Shown one piece after another: positions 22,823-30,658 of a DNA stretch of 64,000 nucleotides. A model generated the notes under the pieces. It searched no databases. It saw only the letters and a list, made by a program, of their open reading frames with translations, and was not told where the DNA came from. The stretch spans positions 186,001 to 250,000 of the forward strand of contig NZ_QFYR01000001.1 of NCBI RefSeq assembly GCF_003254705.1, written 5' to 3'. Position numbers and translations under genes: made by a program. Origin of the DNA: Phenylobacterium deserti (GTDB lineage Bacteria > Pseudomonadota > Alphaproteobacteria > Caulobacterales > Caulobacteraceae). Each line of letters begins with the position of its first letter. The first letter of the stretch is position 1.

Positions 22823-23800
22823 ATGTTCGCCTTTCTTCGCAGCCGCGCCGTCTTGATCCTGGTCGGTCTGGTGGTCGTCCTTGGCGCTGGCGGCTTGTTC
22901 ATGAACAGCCAGGCCAAGGCCAAGAAGGCCGAAGCGGCCAAGACCGCCGCGGCCGCCACCACCAAGAGCCCCTACGTCGCCATCGCCAACGGCAAGGCCG
23001 ATGTGGAAGGCGGCATCATCCAGGTCGCCGCCCGCCGGGCGGGCGTCGTCTCGGACGTGCTGGTGCAGGAAGGGCAGGACGTGAGCCGCGGCCAGGTGCT
23101 CGCGCGCCTGCAGGACGACGAGCCGCGCCTGGCCGCCGAGCGGGCTTCCGCGGAACTGGCCCAGGCGCGCGCGCAGGTCGCCGTGCTTCGGGTGCAGTTG
23201 TCCACCGCCAACCGGGAGTATGAGCGCCTGCAGGGGCTCGCCTCCTCCAACTTCGTGGCGGGGCAGCGCCTGGATCAGGCGCGCGATGCGATCCGGCAGG
23301 CCCAGGCGAACCTGGAAGCCCAGCAGGCCTCCATCGCGACCGCCCAAGCGCGTCTGAACGAGGCCCGCTTCAGCCAGGAACTGAGCGTGATCCGCGCGCC
23401 CGTCGATGGGCGCATCGTGCGCCGCTACGCCAACCCGGGGGCCGGCGCCTCCACCCTGAACGTGTCCAACATGTTCGACCTGGAGCCTAAGGCGGCGCGC
23501 ATTGTGCGGGCGGAAATCTCCGAAGGCGCCCTGCCCTCGGTCTCCGTGAATCAAACCGTGCAGATGTCGCCGGAGGGCGATCCCACAAAGACCTACAGCG
23601 GTCGGGTGATCCGACGCGCCGCGGTGTTCGGCGCGCGCAAGCTGCAGTCGGACGATCCGTCCGAGCGGGCCGACGAGCGGGTCGTGGAAGTGGTGGTGAG
23701 CGCCGACGGCGCGCCGTTCCTGATCGGTCAGCGCGTGCTGGTGAAGTTCATGGATCCGAAACAGCAGCAGGTGGCGAGCGCGGCCCCGCCGAAGAGCTGA
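22823..23800 (+). CDS. HlyD/DevB-type periplasmic adaptor
   Basis: A 325-residue membrane-fusion protein. An N-terminal anchor helix (AVLILVGLVVVLGAGGLFM) is followed by an Ala/Lys-rich stretch, a lipoyl half-motif (GVVSDVLVQEGQDVSRGQVLARL), a coiled coil from about residue 95 to 170 (ERASAELAQARAQVAVLRVQ and onward), the second lipoyl half (IRAPVDGRIVRR) and a beta-barrel domain. It completes a DevBCA-like exporter; the outer-membrane channel would be a TolC encoded elsewhere. Starts 4 nt after the ATPase stop. Confidence 0.88.
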   Translation: MFAFLRSRAVLILVGLVVVLGAGGLFMNSQAKAKKAEAAKTAAAATTKSPYVAIANGKADVEGGIIQVAARRAGVVSDVLVQEGQDVSRGQVLARLQDDEPRLAAERASAELAQARAQVAVLRVQLSTANREYERLQGLASSNFVAGQRLDQARDAIRQAQANLEAQQASIATAQARLNEARFSQELSVIRAPVDGRIVRRYANPGAGASTLNVSNMFDLEPKAARIVRAEISEGALPSVSVNQTVQMSPEGDPTKTYSGRVIRRAAVFGARKLQSDDPSERADERVVEVVVSADGAPFLIGQRVLVKFMDPKQQQVASAAPPKS

Positions 23801-23817
23801 CGCTTAGCGGGGCTGGA

Positions 23818-24240
23818 TCAGGTGACCTTGGTCCAGACCTGGCTCTTGCAGAGCAGGCCGCCGATGACACAGCCCTTGGCGCGCAGCCGCCCGGCGTCAA
23901 CCGGCTCGGCGATGCCCGTGAAGTTGCGATTCAGTTCGGGCACGAAGACCTTGCCGCGCCACACGCCGCGCCGCTCGTCCAGTTCCAGGTTCTTGAGCAC
24001 TTGGGTGCCGACGAGGCTGGCGGTGCCGGCCTCACGCGCCTTGGCCTGAGCCTTGGGCGAGGCCCAGATCACGGTGCCGCACGCAGCGGCGCCGCACGGC
24101 CGGATCTCGACGCGCACGTTGTCCTTCGGGTTGCGCCAGACGCCGAAAGCGTCCGAGGTCGCGGGCTGGGCCACGACGGACTGGCCGGCCATAAGAAACG
24201 CCGCTGCAGCCGCGGCGGCGGTGACAAATCGACGATGCAT
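23818..24240 (-). CDS. DUF2147 secreted protein
   Basis: A 140-residue protein with a signal peptide (FVTAAAAAAAFLMAGQSVVAQ) and the DUF2147 beta-barrel-like domain: GVWRNPKDNVRVEIRPCGAAACGTVIWASP (quoted in part), GTQVLKNLELDERRGVWRGKVF, and the end CVIGGLLCKSQVWTKV. Four Cys could form two disulfides in the periplasm. Function unknown. Convergent with the exporter operon. Confidence 0.82.
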   Translation of the reverse strand: MHRRFVTAAAAAAAFLMAGQSVVAQPATSDAFGVWRNPKDNVRVEIRPCGAAACGTVIWASPKAQAKAREAGTASLVGTQVLKNLELDERRGVWRGKVFVPELNRNFTGIAEPVDAGRLRAKGCVIGGLLCKSQVWTKVT

Positions 24241-24330
24241 GGAACCGATCTAGGCCATCGCCGTTGCGGCGCAAGATGGGGCGGCGCCGCAGGTGCGGCG
24301 GTGTGCATTATAAGCCACAGTACCGGTTCC

Positions 24331-24347
24331 GGTGACGCCACGTCACC
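24331..24347. promoter_or_regulatory. 17-bp perfect palindrome upstream of the SDR gene
   Basis: GGTGACG-CCA-CGTCACC, two perfect 7-bp arms around 3 nt, 81 nt before the SDR start and 91 nt before the DUF2147 start on the other strand. It has the look of a dimeric repressor site; the regulator is unknown. Confidence 0.5.
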
Positions 24348-24399
24348 TCGGCGGTTTGCTTGACGCCCTCGCAAGTAAGGCCGCACAAGGCCTGACACA

Positions 24400-24417
24400 T
24401 TCGAACACCTGTTCAAG
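24400..24417. promoter_or_regulatory. TTCRAACA-type operator before the SDR gene
   Basis: TTCGAACA-CC-TGTTCAAG, with a perfect inner core GAACA-N2-TGTTC. It ends 10 nt before the ATG of the hydroxyacyl-CoA-type SDR, partly over its ribosome site. The same motif occurs at 59599-59616 before an alcohol dehydrogenase. Confidence 0.55.
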
Positions 24418-24427
24418 AGGGATCCTC

Positions 24428-25333
24428 ATGGCGGACATCCGCTTCGACGGCAAAGTGGCCATTGTCACCGGTGCGGGCGGCGGGCTCGGGCGCCAGCATG
24501 CGCTGGAGCTTGCGCGTCGCGGCGCCAAGGTCCTGGTCAACGATCTGGGCGGAGCGCTGGACGGGTCGGGCGGCGGCTCGGACGCTGCGAACGCGGTGGT
24601 CGAGGAGATCAAGGCGTTCGGCGGGGAAGCCATCGCCAACGGCTCGTCCGTCACCGACGACGCGGGCGTTCAGCTGATGATCCAGCAGGCGATGGACGCA
24701 TGGGGCCGCATCGACATCCTGGTCGCCAACGCCGGCATCCTGCGGGACAAGAGCTTCGCCAAGATGGAAGTGGGCGACTTCCAGGTGGTGCTGGACGTGC
24801 ACCTGCTGGGCACCGTGAAGCCTGCCAAGGCGGTCTGGGAGATCATGCGCCAGCAGAACTACGGGCGCATCGTGGTCACCACCTCGTCCTCTGGCCTCTA
24901 TGGCAACTTCGGCCAGTCGAACTATGGCGCGGCCAAGCTCGGCATCGTGGGCTTCATGAACACCCTCAAGCTCGAGGGGCAGAAGAACAACATCCACGTC
25001 AACGCCATCGCCCCGGTCGCCGCCACGCGGATGACCGAGAACCTGATGCCGCCGGCCATGCTCGAGATGCTGAAGCCTGAGTATGTGACCCCCGGCGTGG
25101 TCTACCTGTGCTCGGATGAAGCGCCGACCGGCGTCATCATGACGGCCGGCGCGGGCGCCTTCGCCGTGGCTCGCATCGTCGAGACGGAAGGCGCCTACCT
25201 GGGCGAAGGCGGGCTTTCCGCCGAAGAAGTGCGCGACAACTGGGACAAGATCGCCGATCCGGCCGGTCAGCAGCCCTATGACATGGGTGGGGCCCAGACC
25301 GCCAAGGTCCTGCGCAAGGTGCAGGGCGGCTGA
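24428..25333 (+). CDS. SDR oxidoreductase, (3R)-hydroxyacyl-CoA dehydrogenase type
   Basis: A 301-residue short-chain dehydrogenase resembling the dehydrogenase domain of peroxisomal multifunctional enzyme 2. Motifs: VTGAGGGLGRQHALELA (cofactor), LVNDLGGALDGSGGG (a loop typical of this subgroup), ILVANAGILRD, the catalytic Ser region VVTTSSSGLYGNFGQ, Tyr and Lys in NYGAAKLGI. The C-terminal extension EEVRDNWDKI is also typical. Likely acts in beta-oxidation of fatty acyl or steroid side-chain CoA esters. Start at 24428 is preferred; the operator lies directly before it. Confidence 0.88.
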   Translation: MADIRFDGKVAIVTGAGGGLGRQHALELARRGAKVLVNDLGGALDGSGGGSDAANAVVEEIKAFGGEAIANGSSVTDDAGVQLMIQQAMDAWGRIDILVANAGILRDKSFAKMEVGDFQVVLDVHLLGTVKPAKAVWEIMRQQNYGRIVVTTSSSGLYGNFGQSNYGAAKLGIVGFMNTLKLEGQKNNIHVNAIAPVAATRMTENLMPPAMLEMLKPEYVTPGVVYLCSDEAPTGVIMTAGAGAFAVARIVETEGAYLGEGGLSAEEVRDNWDKIADPAGQQPYDMGGAQTAKVLRKVQGG

Positions 25334-25362
25334 GGTCTTTTCCTCTGCGCGAACGCAACTAA

Positions 25363-25400
25363 CCTGACGGCCGCCGCCCGGCATGGGGGCGGCCGTCAGG
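25363..25400 (+). promoter_or_regulatory. 13-bp hairpin overlapping the GPH symporter ribosome site
   Basis: CCTGACGGCCGCC (25363-25375) and its exact complement GGCGGCCGTCAGG (25388-25400) form a perfect 13-bp stem with a 12-nt loop. The 3' end of the stem shares its GG with the GGAG (25399-25402) that sits 8 nt before the GTG at 25411. No T run follows, so it is a poor terminator for the SDR gene but could limit translation of the symporter. Confidence 0.6.
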
Positions 25401-25410
25401 AGCCTTCCTT

Positions 25411-26805
25411 GTGACTCAGCCTCAAGCGCGCGCCGGCGCGCCGCTGTCGCTTCTGGCCGTGCTGGCTTTCGCCACCGCCAACATCCCGATCTCGGCGGTG
25501 ACCCTGGCGGTGTCGGTGCACCTGCCGAAATACTTCGCAAGCAGCGTGGGCCTGACCCTAGGCGCCGTGGGCGCCGCGTTCGGGCTGGTCCGCCTGATCG
25601 ACATCCCGATCGACGCCCTTCTCGGCTTGGCCATGGACCGCACCCGCACGCGGATGGGTCGCTATCGCCCCTGGGTGCTGGCGGGCGCGCCCGTGATGAT
25701 GCTGGGCCTCTTCATGCTGATGCGTGCGGGCGCAGGCGCCGGCGTGGGCTTTCTCGTGACCTGGCTGCTGGTCATGTATCTCGGCCTGTCCATGACCTAT
25801 CTGGCGCACCTGGCTTGGGCGTCGAACCTTGCGCCTACCTACGAGCAGCGCTCCCGAACCATGGGGGCGATCACCTTCCTCGGCGTGGCGGGAGCGGTGA
25901 TCGCGCTGCTGATCCCGGTGGTGGTGGATGCACGCGGCGGCGGCGAAGCGTCCGGCGTGAAGGCCATGATCTGGTTCATCATCGTCGCGGCGCCTGCCAC
26001 CGCTCTGCTGGCCTGCCTGATGGTGGGCGAGCGCATTCCCGCTGACCGGACGTCCGGCTTCCGGCTGGGCGACTATGCGGCCCTGCTGAAACGAGGGAAC
26101 GTGATCCGCCTGCTGCTGGCGGACCTGCTGTTCAATCTCGGCCCAATGTGGATGGCGGCCCTTTACCTCTTCTACTTCACCGACCACCGGGGCTTCACCA
26201 CCGGCCAGGCCAACCTTCTGCTGCTGGCCTACCTGGCCGCCGGCTTCCTTGGCGCGCCGCTCACCGCCTGGCTGGCGAACCGGATCGGCAAGCACCGGGC
26301 CTTGATGGTGAACACCACCGTCTACTCGCTCTCCCTTCTGGCGATCCCCTTCTACCCGCCCGGCGCCTTCCTGATGGCCTTGCCGGGCATGGTGGCGGCG
26401 GGCGCGATGTACACCGGCTTCATCGTCTCCATTCGGGCGCTGACCGGCGACATCGCCGACGAGGTGCGCCTGGAGACCGGCCGCGAGTGGATGGGGCTGA
26501 TGTACGCCATGGTCAATGTGACCTCGAAGGTCGCGGCGGCCTTCGCGATCCTCCTGACCTTCAACGTCTTGGAGCAGATCGGCTATCAGGCCGCCGAGGG
26601 CGCGGTGAACACCGCGCAAGCCTTGGCCGGGCTGCAGTGGGCCTTCCTCTCAGGCCCGATCGTCTTTGTGATCCTCGGCGGCGCCTGCTTCATCGGCTAC
26701 CGCCTGGACGCGCGCCGACACGCGCAGATCCGCGCTGAGCTGGATGCGCGCGAGGCCCTGGCCCTCAGCGCCGGCGAAGGCTTCGCGGCCGCGCCCGTTC
26801 GCTAG
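25411..26805 (+). CDS. GPH-family (MFS_2) sugar/cation symporter
   Basis: A 464-residue, 12-helix transporter of the glycoside-pentoside-hexuronide group. The motif DIPIDALLGLAMDRTRTRMGRYRPWVLAGAPVMM (in parts; DxxxGxxxDRTxTxxGRYRP) after helix 2 is diagnostic, and the second-half equivalent LAAGFLGAPLTAWLANRIGKHRA follows. Substrate unknown. Start is GTG, with the ribosome site partly in a strong stem. Its stop shares CTAG with the convergent mrp gene. Confidence 0.87.
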   Translation: MTQPQARAGAPLSLLAVLAFATANIPISAVTLAVSVHLPKYFASSVGLTLGAVGAAFGLVRLIDIPIDALLGLAMDRTRTRMGRYRPWVLAGAPVMMLGLFMLMRAGAGAGVGFLVTWLLVMYLGLSMTYLAHLAWASNLAPTYEQRSRTMGAITFLGVAGAVIALLIPVVVDARGGGEASGVKAMIWFIIVAAPATALLACLMVGERIPADRTSGFRLGDYAALLKRGNVIRLLLADLLFNLGPMWMAALYLFYFTDHRGFTTGQANLLLLAYLAAGFLGAPLTAWLANRIGKHRALMVNTTVYSLSLLAIPFYPPGAFLMALPGMVAAGAMYTGFIVSIRALTGDIADEVRLETGREWMGLMYAMVNVTSKVAAAFAILLTFNVLEQIGYQAAEGAVNTAQALAGLQWAFLSGPIVFVILGGACFIGYRLDARRHAQIRAELDAREALALSAGEGFAAAPVR

Positions 26806-27902
26806 GCGAGCCTCTCCGCCGCCTGCAGGAAGGCACGGGACGCAGCGCTGTCCGGCCGCGTGGCGACCAGAGGCTGGCCCGCATCACAGGCCTGGCGCAA
26901 CGCCATCTCGATAGGCACCTGGGCCAGCAGGGGCACGCCCAGGCGCTCAGCCTCCGCCGCCGCGCCGCCCTCGCCGAAGATCGGCACGCGCGCGCCCGTC
27001 GGGTCCTCGAACCAGGCCATGTTCTCGATAACGCCAAGGATCGGTGCGCCGGTCTTGGCGAACATGGTCGCTGCACGGCGCGCGTCGATCAGCGCGATTT
27101 CCTGAGGAGTCGAGACCACCACCACGCCGTCCAGCTTCAGCCGCTGAACGAGCGTCAGCTGGATGTCGCCGGTGCCGGGCGGCAGGTCGATGACCAGCAC
27201 GTCGAGCGGCTGGTCCGCTGTGCCCCAGGCCGAGCCCATCATGGTCCGCAGCGCCGACGAGGCCATCGGGCCGCGCCAGATGGCGGCGTCACCCGGCTCC
27301 ACGATGAAGCCGATAGACATCACCTTCAGTCCCCAGGCCTCCAGAGGGACGAGGCGCTTCTCGTCGTCGAAGGTGGGCTCGCCGTCCACGCCCAGCATGG
27401 TCGGGGCCGACGGCCCGTAGATGTCCGCGTCCAGCAACCCGACCCGTAGGCCCTGGGCCGCAAAGGCGGCCGCGAGGTTCACCGCCACGGTCGATTTGCC
27501 GACGCCGCCCTTGCCGCTGGCTACAGCGATCACCTTGCGCACGTGCTCCGGCCGCTCGGCCTCCGGCATGTGGCCGAGCCGGGCCTGTGGATCAGCGGAC
27601 ACTCGGGCGCGCTTGGGCGCGACGCTCGGCGGCTGGGGCGCTTCGTTCTCGGCGGTCAGGATGACCTGCGCCGTCTCGACACCCTCCACGGCAGACAGAG
27701 CCGCCTCCGCCGCTTCGCGAACGGCGCGGTAGGACGGCACGTCGGCGGCCGGCACCTCCAGCATGAAGGCCGCTCGGGCGCCACGCAGGACAAGCCCGCG
27801 GACCAGTCCGGCGGCCGAGAGTCCCTTGCCGGTCTTGGGATCCTTCACCTTATCCAAGGCTTCCAGGATGGCGGCGCGGTCGGGAACGGGCTGTTGGCTC
27901 AT
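26802..27902 (-). CDS. mrp: Mrp/NBP35-family P-loop ATPase lacking the CxxC motif
   Basis: A 366-residue protein with an N-terminal MIP18/DUF59 domain (to about residue 85), a linker, and a deviant Walker A ATPase domain: AVASGKGGVGKSTVAVNLAAAFA, then GLLDADIYGPSAPTMLG and DLPPGTGDIQLTL. Relatives carry Fe-S clusters to target proteins, bound by a CPxC motif after GVIENM. Here that stretch reads GVIENMAWFEDPTGARVPIFGEGG, with no Cys. A cluster may be held differently or not at all. Divergent from hflK. Confidence 0.92.
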   Translation of the reverse strand: MSQQPVPDRAAILEALDKVKDPKTGKGLSAAGLVRGLVLRGARAAFMLEVPAADVPSYRAVREAAEAALSAVEGVETAQVILTAENEAPQPPSVAPKRARVSADPQARLGHMPEAERPEHVRKVIAVASGKGGVGKSTVAVNLAAAFAAQGLRVGLLDADIYGPSAPTMLGVDGEPTFDDEKRLVPLEAWGLKVMSIGFIVEPGDAAIWRGPMASSALRTMMGSAWGTADQPLDVLVIDLPPGTGDIQLTLVQRLKLDGVVVVSTPQEIALIDARRAATMFAKTGAPILGVIENMAWFEDPTGARVPIFGEGGAAAEAERLGVPLLAQVPIEMALRQACDAGQPLVATRPDSAASRAFLQAAERLA

Positions 27903-28035
27903 GCCTCTTGGTCTTGCTTTGGGGCGGAAGGGGTCTCATATCCGACTGACGGCGCCGGTTTACAAGTTCGGTGGACTTGAACGACCCGGCCGCGCCCGAG
28001 AAACATAAAGAGCAACAAAGAGCGCGACGCGGCGG

Positions 28036-29214
28036 ATGCCCTGGAACGACAATGCCAATCCCGGTCCGTGGGGCCAGCCCCCGTCGGACGACGACCGGCG
28101 CGATCCCCCGCGCCGCCCGCAAGGCGGAGGCCCGCGCGGCCCTCGCGGTCCCGGCGGCCCGAACGGGCCTGACCTGAACGCCAATTTCGACCGGCTGAAC
28201 CGGCGCCTGCGCGAGTTCTTCAACGGTCCGGGCGGCCGTCCCCGTCCAGGCGCCCTGGCCGCTGTCGCCGGCGGCGTGGTGGCCCTTTGGGCGCTATCCG
28301 GCTTCTACGTCGTGCAGCCCAGCGAAGAGGCGGTGGTCACCACCTTCGGCGCCTATTCGCGCTCCGCCGCGCCGGGCCTGCGCTATCACCTGCCCTACCC
28401 GATCGAGCGGGTGGAGAAGGTGGCGGTCACCAGCCTGAACCAGACCAACGTCGGCGGCTCCAGCGAGGCGGACGTGCCGCGCGAAAGCCTCATGCTCACC
28501 GGCGATGAAAATATCATCGACCTCGACTTCTCGGTCAGCTGGCGTGTCTCGGACGCAGCTCGCTTCGCCTTCGCCACGCGCAATCCGGAGGAGGCCGTGA
28601 AGGCCGTCGCCGAAAGCGCCATGCGCGAAGTGGTCGGCCGCACCCAGCTGCAGCAGATCCTGACCACGGGCCGTGGGCAGGTGCAGGCCCAGGCGGCCGA
28701 GCTGATGCAGCGGACGCTCGACTCCTGGGGCACCGGCGTCAGCGTCGTGGAAGTGCAGATCCGCTCCGCCAACCCGCCGACCGAAGTGGTCGCCGCCTTC
28801 CGCGAAGTGGCCAACGCCGGCCAGGACGCGGAGTCGGCCATCAACGAAGCCAACACCTACCGCAACCGCGTGATCAACGAGGCCAAGGGCGACGCCGCGC
28901 GCATCGTCCAGTCGGCCCAGGGTTATCGCGAACAGGCGGTCCGCGAAGCGCTCGGTGAAGCCGCCCGCTTCAACCAGATCTATTCGGAATACAGCCGCGC
29001 GCCGGGCTCGACCCGCGACCGGCTCTACATCGAGGCCATGGAACGCATCCTCGCCCGCTCCAACAAGGTGATCATCGACGGCAACGGCGTGACCGCGCCG
29101 GTGATCCTGCCGCCTGACGCCTTCCGCCCGCGCGAGCCGGCGGTCCAGGCCGCACCCCAGGTGCAGGCGCAGCCCGAAACCCAGGGCCAAGCCAGCCGGA
29201 GGGCCGCGCAATGA
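28036..29214 (+). CDS. hflK: HflK, FtsH-associated SPFH protein
   Basis: A 392-residue bitopic membrane protein that with HflC caps the FtsH protease. A Gly/Pro/Arg-rich cytoplasmic N-terminus (first 75 residues) precedes the membrane helix (ALAAVAGGVVALWALSGFYVV) and the SPFH domain, which starts at QPSEEAVVTTFGAY and has GLRYHLPYPIERVEKV. A coiled coil follows from about 255 to 310 (AINEANTYRNRVINEAKGDA). Its stop overlaps the hflC ATG. Confidence 0.94.
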   Translation: MPWNDNANPGPWGQPPSDDDRRDPPRRPQGGGPRGPRGPGGPNGPDLNANFDRLNRRLREFFNGPGGRPRPGALAAVAGGVVALWALSGFYVVQPSEEAVVTTFGAYSRSAAPGLRYHLPYPIERVEKVAVTSLNQTNVGGSSEADVPRESLMLTGDENIIDLDFSVSWRVSDAARFAFATRNPEEAVKAVAESAMREVVGRTQLQQILTTGRGQVQAQAAELMQRTLDSWGTGVSVVEVQIRSANPPTEVVAAFREVANAGQDAESAINEANTYRNRVINEAKGDAARIVQSAQGYREQAVREALGEAARFNQIYSEYSRAPGSTRDRLYIEAMERILARSNKVIIDGNGVTAPVILPPDAFRPREPAVQAAPQVQAQPETQGQASRRAAQ

Positions 29215-30116
29215 GGGGTCGTCCGCTCGCCTACATCGTCGCGGCCGTCGCGCTGCTGATCGTGCTTTCGCAGACCCTGTTCGTGGTCGACCAACGCCAG
29301 CAGGCCATCATCGTGCGCCTGGGTGAGCCGGTTCGGGTGGTGAACCCGCCAGGCTCCAACCAGGCCGGCCTGAACGCCAAGGTGCCGTTCCTCGAGAACG
29401 TGGTGAAGCTTGACCGCCGCAACCAGTCGATCGAGGCCGACCAGGAAGAGATCCTGGCCTCCGACCAGGAGCGGCTCATGGTGGACGCCTTCCTGCGCTA
29501 CCGCATCTCCGATCCGCTGCAGTACTACCGGACCCTGCGCGACGAGCGCACGGCGGCCGACCGTATCGAGCGGGTCGTGAACTCCTCCCTCCGCCAGGTG
29601 CTGGGTGGAGCGACCTCCACCGAGATCATCTCAGGCCGCCGGGGCCAGCTGATGGCTCAGGCGCGGGCGGACGTGGCGCGCCGGGCGCAGGCCTCTCGCC
29701 TCGGCATCGAAGTGATCGACCTGCGGATCAAGCGCGCCGACCTGCCGGCCGCCAACCAGGAAGCCGTGTTCCGGCGCATGCGCACCTCGCGCGAGCAGGA
29801 AGCGGCGCAGATCCGCGCCGTCGGTGAGCAGCAAAAGCGCGAGATCATGGCCTCGGCCGACCGGGAGGTGGCGATCACGCTGGCCACCGCGCAGGAGGAA
29901 GGCGAGACCACCCGCGGTCAGGGCGACGCCCAACGCACGCGCATCTTCGCCCAGAGCTTCGGCCGCGACCCGGCGTTCTCGTCCTTCTATCGCTCGCTGC
30001 AGGCTTATGAGACGGGCCTGGGCCAAGGCGGCACCACCCTGGTCCTGTCGCCTGACAGCGCTTTCTTCCGCTACTTCGACCGCGGACCGAACGCCGGCGG
30101 CTCCTCGCGCCGCTGA
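29211..30116 (+). CDS. hflC: HflC, FtsH-associated SPFH protein
   Basis: A 301-residue partner of HflK. N-terminal membrane helix (YIVAAVALLIVLSQTLFVV), SPFH domain beginning at DQRQQAIIVRLGEPVRVV, and an Ala/Glu/Arg-rich helix from about 185 to 240 (RMRTSREQEAAQIRAVGEQQ). The C-terminal SFYRSLQAYETGL segment is typical. Coupled to hflK by ATGA and to the GNAT gene by TGATG. Confidence 0.94.
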   Translation: MRGRPLAYIVAAVALLIVLSQTLFVVDQRQQAIIVRLGEPVRVVNPPGSNQAGLNAKVPFLENVVKLDRRNQSIEADQEEILASDQERLMVDAFLRYRISDPLQYYRTLRDERTAADRIERVVNSSLRQVLGGATSTEIISGRRGQLMAQARADVARRAQASRLGIEVIDLRIKRADLPAANQEAVFRRMRTSREQEAAQIRAVGEQQKREIMASADREVAITLATAQEEGETTRGQGDAQRTRIFAQSFGRDPAFSSFYRSLQAYETGLGQGGTTLVLSPDSAFFRYFDRGPNAGGSSRR

Positions 30117-30658
30117 TGCCTCGGCTCGTCCGGCCGTCCCTGCCGCTCATGGCCTCCTTCGCGGAGGCCATGGCGGAGGGCTACTCGCGTGACAACCTGC
30201 GCCCGGAGACCCCGGAGTCCATCGCCTCGGCGAAGGACGACCCCGCCTGGTTTCTGGATCGGCTGCTGAACCCGCCCGAGACGGTGATCCTGCCGGACGG
30301 CTCGCTGGCGCCCCGCGCCCCGGAGACCGTGCTCTGGTGGGCGCGGGATGATGCGTTCCTAGGGTCAGTTTCGCTGCGCTGGCGGCTGACGCCGCTGCTG
30401 GAGCAATGGGGCGGGCACATCGGCTACACCCTGCGGCCTTCGGCGCGCGGCCAGGGCCATGGCGGGCCCATGCTGGCGGCGATGCTCGACTACGTCCGTG
30501 CGGAGCACCCGGACCTCAAGCAGGTGATGCTGACGGTTGCCGAGAGCAATCAGCCCTCCATCCGGGTGATCGAGAAGAACGGCGGCGTGCTGCAGGACCG
30601 GGTTCCGCACCCGTGGCACGACGGCGAGATCGGTCGCCGCTACCTGATCGAGGTCTGA
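30116..30658 (+). CDS. GNAT-family acetyltransferase
   Basis: A 180-residue acetyltransferase. The acetyl-CoA motif is GYTLRPSARGQGHGGPMLAAML (R-x-x-G-x-G/A form), followed by VMLTVAESNQPSIRVIEKNGGVLQ. Closest in pattern to the YesJ/RimJ-like small-molecule or protein N-acetyltransferases. Target unknown. Translationally coupled to hflC, an unusual place, where many relatives carry a Do-type protease gene. Its last 19 nt overlap the convergent HAD gene. Confidence 0.85.
   Translation: MPRLVRPSLPLMASFAEAMAEGYSRDNLRPETPESIASAKDDPAWFLDRLLNPPETVILPDGSLAPRAPETVLWWARDDAFLGSVSLRWRLTPLLEQWGGHIGYTLRPSARGQGHGGPMLAAMLDYVRAEHPDLKQVMLTVAESNQPSIRVIEKNGGVLQDRVPHPWHDGEIGRRYLIEV

Noticed and set aside
27970..28010. 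Possible heat-shock (sigma32) promoter before hflK (CTTGAA with a later CATAAA)
   Set aside because: The -10 part does not fit well and spacing is doubtful; not enough to list.
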